From JBBATK01 sp044228685 (lineage in GTDB: Bacteria > Bacteroidota > Ignavibacteria > Kapaibacteriales > NICIL-2), in contig JBGAUL010000017.1 of assembly GCA_044228685.1 (NCBI GenBank), forward strand, positions 27,387 through 91,386: a stretch of DNA of 64,000 bases, read 5' to 3'. Positions 60,331 through 64,000 of this stretch are shown piece by piece (the stretch's first letter is position 1; the number at the start of each line of letters is the position of its first letter). The notes below the pieces were generated by a model. The model saw only the letters and a list, made by a program, of their open reading frames with translations, was not told the DNA's origin and did not search any database. The translations under genes and the position numbers were made by a program.

Positions 60331-61314
60331 ATGAAACACCTAACGATCCTCATTCCGAATGGACAAAACAACCTGAGCTCGGTGGTTGGTTCGTATAAAA
60401 TTCTGAGCAGAGCAAACGAGTATTGGCAGGAGAAGAATGGTCGGGCGGTCTTCGACATACAACTTGTGGGCGAGCGAACTGAAGTGGACTATCACGGAGG
60501 ACTGTTCAGCGTTCGTCCTCACTGTTTAATTTCTGATATCACCGCTACCTCACTCATCATTATTCCCTCGCTCAATCACAACTACGAGCAAAGTGTTAAC
60601 GAGAATAGTGCGATGATCGAGTGGATAGGCCAACGTTATAAAGACGGCGCAAACATAGCAGCGATTTGCACCGGCGCATTTCTGCTTGCGGCTACCGGAT
60701 TGCTTGACGGCAGGAGTTGTTCGACGCACTGGTCGGCTGCGGATGATTTCCGACATCGATTCCCCAAAGTCAAACTTGAGGCAGACAAGTTGATTACCGA
60801 AGAGCACGGGATCATGACTAATGGCGGCGCCTTTTCATTTCTCAATCTCCTTCTTCATTTGGTTGAGAAGTACTTCGATCGCGAAATCGCATTGCGATGC
60901 GCAAAGGCATTTGAGATTGAGATGGATCGCAATAGTCAGGCGGGATTTGCGGTCTTCACCGGACAAAAACAACACGGCGATGAATTGGTTGTGCAAGCAC
61001 AGAATTACATCGAAGAGCACCTCAACGAAAAGATTTCTATCGGTGATTTGTCCTCACACTATGCGCTAAGTCGGAGGAATTTTGATCGTCGTTTTATCAA
61101 AGCAACCGGGAATAGTCCCGGCGAATACGCCCAACGCGCTCGCATCGAAGCAGCTAAGCGAGCTCTAGAGCGCAGTCGTAAAACTGTTGATGAAATCATG
61201 TACGACGTCGGCTACTCCGATACCAAAGCATTCAGAACGGTCTTTATGAGAATTACAGGAATGACTCCGCAGCAATACAAGCGACGCTTCAATGGAGCTG
61301 AGGCAGTGGCTTAG
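60331..61314 (+). CDS. GlxA-type transcriptional regulator (DJ-1/PfpI plus AraC HTH)
   Basis: A 327-residue regulator. Residues ~1-200 form a DJ-1/PfpI fold with the nucleophile-elbow Cys113 in 'AAICTGAFLLAATGLLDGRSCSTHW'. Residues ~220-320 carry two AraC-type HTH motifs ('ISIGDLSSHYALSRRNFDRRFIKATGNSPGEYAQRARIEAAKRAL' and 'VDEIMYDVGYSDTKAFRTVFMRITGMTPQQYKRRF'). It likely activates the divergent SRPBCC gene by way of the dyad between them. The inducer is unknown. Confidence 0.92.
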   Translation: MKHLTILIPNGQNNLSSVVGSYKILSRANEYWQEKNGRAVFDIQLVGERTEVDYHGGLFSVRPHCLISDITATSLIIIPSLNHNYEQSVNENSAMIEWIGQRYKDGANIAAICTGAFLLAATGLLDGRSCSTHWSAADDFRHRFPKVKLEADKLITEEHGIMTNGGAFSFLNLLLHLVEKYFDREIALRCAKAFEIEMDRNSQAGFAVFTGQKQHGDELVVQAQNYIEEHLNEKISIGDLSSHYALSRRNFDRRFIKATGNSPGEYAQRARIEAAKRALERSRKTVDEIMYDVGYSDTKAFRTVFMRITGMTPQQYKRRFNGAEAVA

Positions 61315-61461
61315 TAGTGTAGTGAAGTGAGTCTCAAACAACTAGACTAAGAAGTCGATCGCGGAACAATCAAGCTTCAAGTACAATACGACCGGTTGTT
61401 GCGTGCACTTCTGTGCTGTAGTTCTGTTGCGACTCTGTTCCTTGCAGCGACTATTCACACT

Positions 61462-63042
61462 CTAAGTCGCGCTCTTGCTTTTCTTCAAACTCTTGCTGAC
61501 TCGTTTAGCACACCCAAATCCTTCGGCGATAGCATTTTCAAATGCCGAGACGCAGGTATTGTCGGTATTGGCGAAATGGATGTTGCGGAATTGTCGTGCG
61601 GCGAGTTGTGCAGGACCATTATGAGAACCCGGACTTGCCTGCACCATGCTGTGTCCCCAGGCAAAGGTGTAGATCTCCTTTATCTTCTCCGCATCCTCTT
61701 GTCCCATCAGATTCAATGTCGTTGTTGCAATTCGTCGCGCATAATCAACAACCTGTTGTTCATCAAGCAATATGGATCGTGACTGCGGTGGGATTGGCGC
61801 ATAGACGCTTGCGACGAAAGCTTCGCCTTCTACTGAAGCGCCGATGGTTGTGGGGTCTATGATATCGGTGAAGAGATCTCCCGCCTCCGGATACCAAGTG
61901 TCAAAACCTTTAGTCGGCAGAATTGCTTTGTCCGAACACAGATGCACAGTAAGCATCGGTGCGTACTTCATCGAGCGCATTGCTTTCAGCTGATCTTGAG
62001 GTAGATCTTTAATCATGTGCGGCAGCATGAATTTTTGACTTGCCATTACAGCGTGACGTGCTTCGATTGTGACAACTTCGTTGTTCGACAGACATGCCAC
62101 AGACACGCCGTGTGTTGTATTGCTGACGTTGACCGCACAGTGTGAGCGAAGTATCTGAGCATCTTTGAGCTTCGAACCGAGCTTTTGGATGAAGCCGCCG
62201 AGACCGCCATCGAAGGATAGACGCTTGCTTTGCGGACTCCGCGCGATCTCACCGCTATAAAAGTTCAATAGACTATAAGCATTCGTCTCATCCACTGAAC
62301 CACCCATCGATGATCTCGTGTAGAGGTCAATGAAGTGCGTGAGAAACGAAGAATCGTAACGCGAACAGTATTGGCGAACCGACATGCGATCAAGTTCAGC
62401 AAGACGTGTATTGAGTCGCTGTGGTAGTGGGTACGGTGGTGCATCTTTAGTCGCAAGCACATCATCCCGAAATCGACGCAGCGCTTGTTTGTCTTTGTCG
62501 GCAATCGGTAATTGCGCCAACACGCCATCCTGCCAGTAATCATAGAAATACTGCTTCTCCAATACCAATGCATCCTCCGGAGCAGAGATTGGATGTGCAT
62601 CGGCAAAGGTGCATAGCTCTTGAATGAGCGGGCTCTGTTCAACGAAATAGATGGATGCTAAGGGAAAGCGTAGTCCACGATAGGATGAGAAGACAGCTGC
62701 ACCGCCGACGCGATCTTCGTTCTCTACGACAACAACGTTGTAGCCCGACTTCGCAAGTGAGTAAGCACAACTCAAACCGGATGGTCCGGCACCTACGATA
62801 ACCACGTCGCAAACGATTTTCTTTGAATCAGTACGACTCCACTCTTTGCCGTCACGTAAGTATGTGTGCGGCGTTGCGTAACTCTGCGCGTGATGACTGA
62901 ACGGACTCTGTGCAGCGACAGGCTTGTTGATTGGAGCATCGATCTTTCGCGCCTTACCGTCACCACAGCCTATGAGTGAACTGAGGTAAACCGAACCCGA
63001 TCCCAAGACCACCGTTTTTAAAAAGTCGCGACGACTTGACAT
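61462..63042 (-). CDS. Tat-exported FAD-dependent oxidoreductase
   Basis: A 526-residue flavoprotein. The N-terminus carries a twin-arginine signal (SRRDFLKTVVLGSGSVYL) followed by a possible lipobox 'LIGC'. The FAD-binding motif is 'DVVIVGAGPSGLSCAYSLAKSGYNVVVVENEDRVGGAA' (~79-115). The C-terminal part ('SVEGEAFVASVYAP', 'HFANTDNTCVSAFENAIAEGFGCAKRV') resembles amine oxidases and phytoene-desaturase-like enzymes. It is exported folded with FAD bound. The substrate is unknown. Confidence 0.85.
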   Translation of the reverse strand: MSSRRDFLKTVVLGSGSVYLSSLIGCGDGKARKIDAPINKPVAAQSPFSHHAQSYATPHTYLRDGKEWSRTDSKKIVCDVVIVGAGPSGLSCAYSLAKSGYNVVVVENEDRVGGAAVFSSYRGLRFPLASIYFVEQSPLIQELCTFADAHPISAPEDALVLEKQYFYDYWQDGVLAQLPIADKDKQALRRFRDDVLATKDAPPYPLPQRLNTRLAELDRMSVRQYCSRYDSSFLTHFIDLYTRSSMGGSVDETNAYSLLNFYSGEIARSPQSKRLSFDGGLGGFIQKLGSKLKDAQILRSHCAVNVSNTTHGVSVACLSNNEVVTIEARHAVMASQKFMLPHMIKDLPQDQLKAMRSMKYAPMLTVHLCSDKAILPTKGFDTWYPEAGDLFTDIIDPTTIGASVEGEAFVASVYAPIPPQSRSILLDEQQVVDYARRIATTTLNLMGQEDAEKIKEIYTFAWGHSMVQASPGSHNGPAQLAARQFRNIHFANTDNTCVSAFENAIAEGFGCAKRVSKSLKKSKSAT

Positions 63043-63180
63043 AGAGACCTCTCAATGGAAATGATCCAAACTCATCGCTTGGATTAGATAGCACTCGATA
63101 AAAACATCCATCTGACTCAGAGCGTGGATGCGTGGAATCAGCAGGGCACGATGTAGGCGTCTTGCTTCTCTCACTAGCTA

Positions 63181-63229
63181 GCTACAACGATTGTAGCATA
63201 ATCTGAGTGTTGACTGACCACATGGTCAG
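63181..63229. repeat. Two adjacent hairpins
   Basis: GCTACAA-CGA-TTGTAGC (63181-63197) and CTGACCA-CA-TGGTCAG (63214-63229) lie between the GyrI-like gene and the FAD oxidoreductase gene. They may serve as terminator or operator. Confidence 0.45.
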
Positions 63230-63299
63230 CCGTATTGCGGAGCTACTATAGGCAGGGTTAGCAACGCGGTCTACACTTCACATGTCTATTCGACTTCGA

Positions 63300-63707
63300 C
63301 TATTCGCGAATACGGACTAGACAATCTACACTTTTCATATCCAAGTAGTGTTCAACACAGAAGCTACTCGTGTCGATATTCGGCTGAGCAAGAAGTTGTT
63401 GAAAGGCTGGTCCAAATGCTTGCATGTTCTGCATATAATCTTCGATGCGGATTGCATAGTAATTGCCGGCAGGAACGACCATAGTTTCAAGTCCTTTTTC
63501 TTTGCCTTCGCCCGGTCGCGTCTCAGCAGCTCCCGCATAGTACTCTATACCGTTGGCGCTACCACGAGACAAACCATACATGTCACGAGTTTGATCATAT
63601 TCTATCAATCCACTTAGCTCACGAAACGCATCCTTGATGCCTTCAGGAAACGACTTGGCTTTAAGGACGATGATAGATGTGTCAGTTTGTCGATGGAGAG
63701 TATTCAT
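63300..63707 (-). CDS. GyrI-like small-molecule-binding protein
   Basis: A 135-residue protein of the GyrI/SOUL-like effector-binding class. The fold is seen in 'SIIVLKAKSFPEGIKDAFRELSGLIEYDQTRDMYGLSRGSANGIEYYAGAAE' and 'LETMVVPAGNYYAIRIEDYMQNMQAFGPAFQQLL'. Members bind hydrophobic or cationic ligands and often accompany transcription regulators. The start 63707 is taken as the typical N-terminus; an in-frame ATG 63746 adds 13 residues. Confidence 0.78.
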   Translation of the reverse strand: MNTLHRQTDTSIIVLKAKSFPEGIKDAFRELSGLIEYDQTRDMYGLSRGSANGIEYYAGAAETRPGEGKEKGLETMVVPAGNYYAIRIEDYMQNMQAFGPAFQQLLAQPNIDTSSFCVEHYLDMKSVDCLVRIRE

Positions 63708-63860
63708 AGAATAATTGATAAGTGAAGAACTCGCGTCTTTTTGCAAATCTAGCAGACCATGACTGTAAATGCGGAGACTGATATGTATTTATTGCTTAAC
63801 AACTGAGGGTCGATGATGCTTTTTGGTCGAATTCTGGTCCTATTGACGAGTTTTCAGCGC
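63708..63860. other. Target region of the group II intron
   Basis: About 150 bases between the GyrI-like gene and the intron 3' end. No gene is seen. Being noncoding, it is a harmless target. Confidence 0.35.
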
Positions 63861-64000
63861 ATCGGGTAGGAGGCGGGGTTACCCCCGCCGTCCTCCCACA
63901 CCACCGTACGTGCCGTTCGGCATACGGCGGTTCAAATGAGTTTGATTACGTGATTCGTGATAGCATTGATATTAGGCCGAGTTTGCTGAAGTAGCTCAGA
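63861..64000 (-). mobile_element. Group II intron, 3' end (runs off the window)
   Basis: Read on the minus strand, the RT/maturase frame ends 20-30 bases before a domain V-like hairpin (63898-63929: ACCGCCGTATGCC-GAAC-GGCACGTACGGTGGT). A GC-rich domain VI hairpin (AGGACGGCGGGG/CCCCGCC.TCCT) and the 3' end ...CTACCCGAT at 63861 follow. Domain V with 'CGTATGC...GCACGTACGG' is diagnostic for bacterial group II introns. The 5' part lies beyond base 64000. Confidence 0.82.
63932..64000 (-). CDS. Group II intron reverse transcriptase/maturase, last 22 codons
   Basis: The frame read from base 64000 leftward gives SELLQQTRPNINAITNHVIKLI and stops with TGA, just before the domain V hairpin, as is normal for intron-encoded LtrA-like proteins. 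Only the tail is in the window. Confidence 0.6.
   Translation of the reverse strand, partial: SELLQQTRPNINAITNHVIKLI

Overview
The window looks like a chromosome segment from a member of the Bacteroidota/Chlorobiota lineage, possibly a Kapabacteria- or Ignavibacteria-like organism (inference). The evidence is at least eight predicted secreted proteins ending in type IX secretion (T9SS) C-terminal sorting domains, a textbook Bacteroidota promoter (TTTG, 19 bp, TATTTTTG) in front of a tRNA-Lys gene, and gene families typical of the group (a CzcA-TolC fusion, a DUF6660-like peptide, PepSY-like, DUF6252).

Bases 1-10376 are ordinary chromosome: the tail of a T9SS protein, a fused dipeptide-type ABC ATPase, a type II NADH dehydrogenase, a DUF3592 membrane protein, an MlaF-like ATPase, cobalamin adenosyltransferase, a secreted propeller-like protein, dxs coupled to an SdpI-family gene, and tRNA-Lys(TTT).

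Bases 10362-50562 form an integrated genomic island of about 40 kb. It is bounded by a 16-bp direct repeat of the tRNA-Lys 3' end, has a tyrosine integrase beside the right end, and carries paired TTAGGC repeats near both ends. The left arm holds maintenance genes (an unknown protein, an excisionase-like HTH protein, a RepA-like ATPase, a small HTH/coiled-coil protein and a GIY-YIG-like gene broken by an amber codon). The cargo is metal resistance. It includes T9SS-exported proteins (a propeller protein coupled to an ATP-grasp enzyme, a His-rich PKD protein, a multicopper oxidase and thioredoxin-like proteins). A Cus-type copper/silver efflux operon follows, with its cusA pump gene split so that the C-terminal half is first and the N-terminal half last. 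A thiol-redox/outer-membrane trio and a Zn/Cd-type module follow (P1B-ATPase with an altered DKTRTLT motif, CzcB, CzcA-TolC fusion, DUF6660-like peptide). The right arm is a graveyard of IS3, ISL3 and IS21 elements around a PepSY/COG4705 pair.

Bases 50563-64000 return to chromosome: the displaced tRNA-Lys terminator, a helical protein of unknown function, an outer-membrane-like protein, a DUF6252 lipoprotein, a TPR adenylate cyclase, lipocalin, a secreted serine beta-lactamase-like hydrolase, a tandem SRPBCC protein divergent from a GlxA-type regulator, a Tat-exported FAD oxidoreductase, a GyrI-like protein, and the 3' end of a group II intron running off the window edge.

The most interesting items are the circularly permuted, split Cus pump, whose break lies in the cytoplasmic TM4-TM5 loop; the mobile copper-handling set exported by the host T9SS; and the P-type ATPase with a mutated phosphorylation motif.
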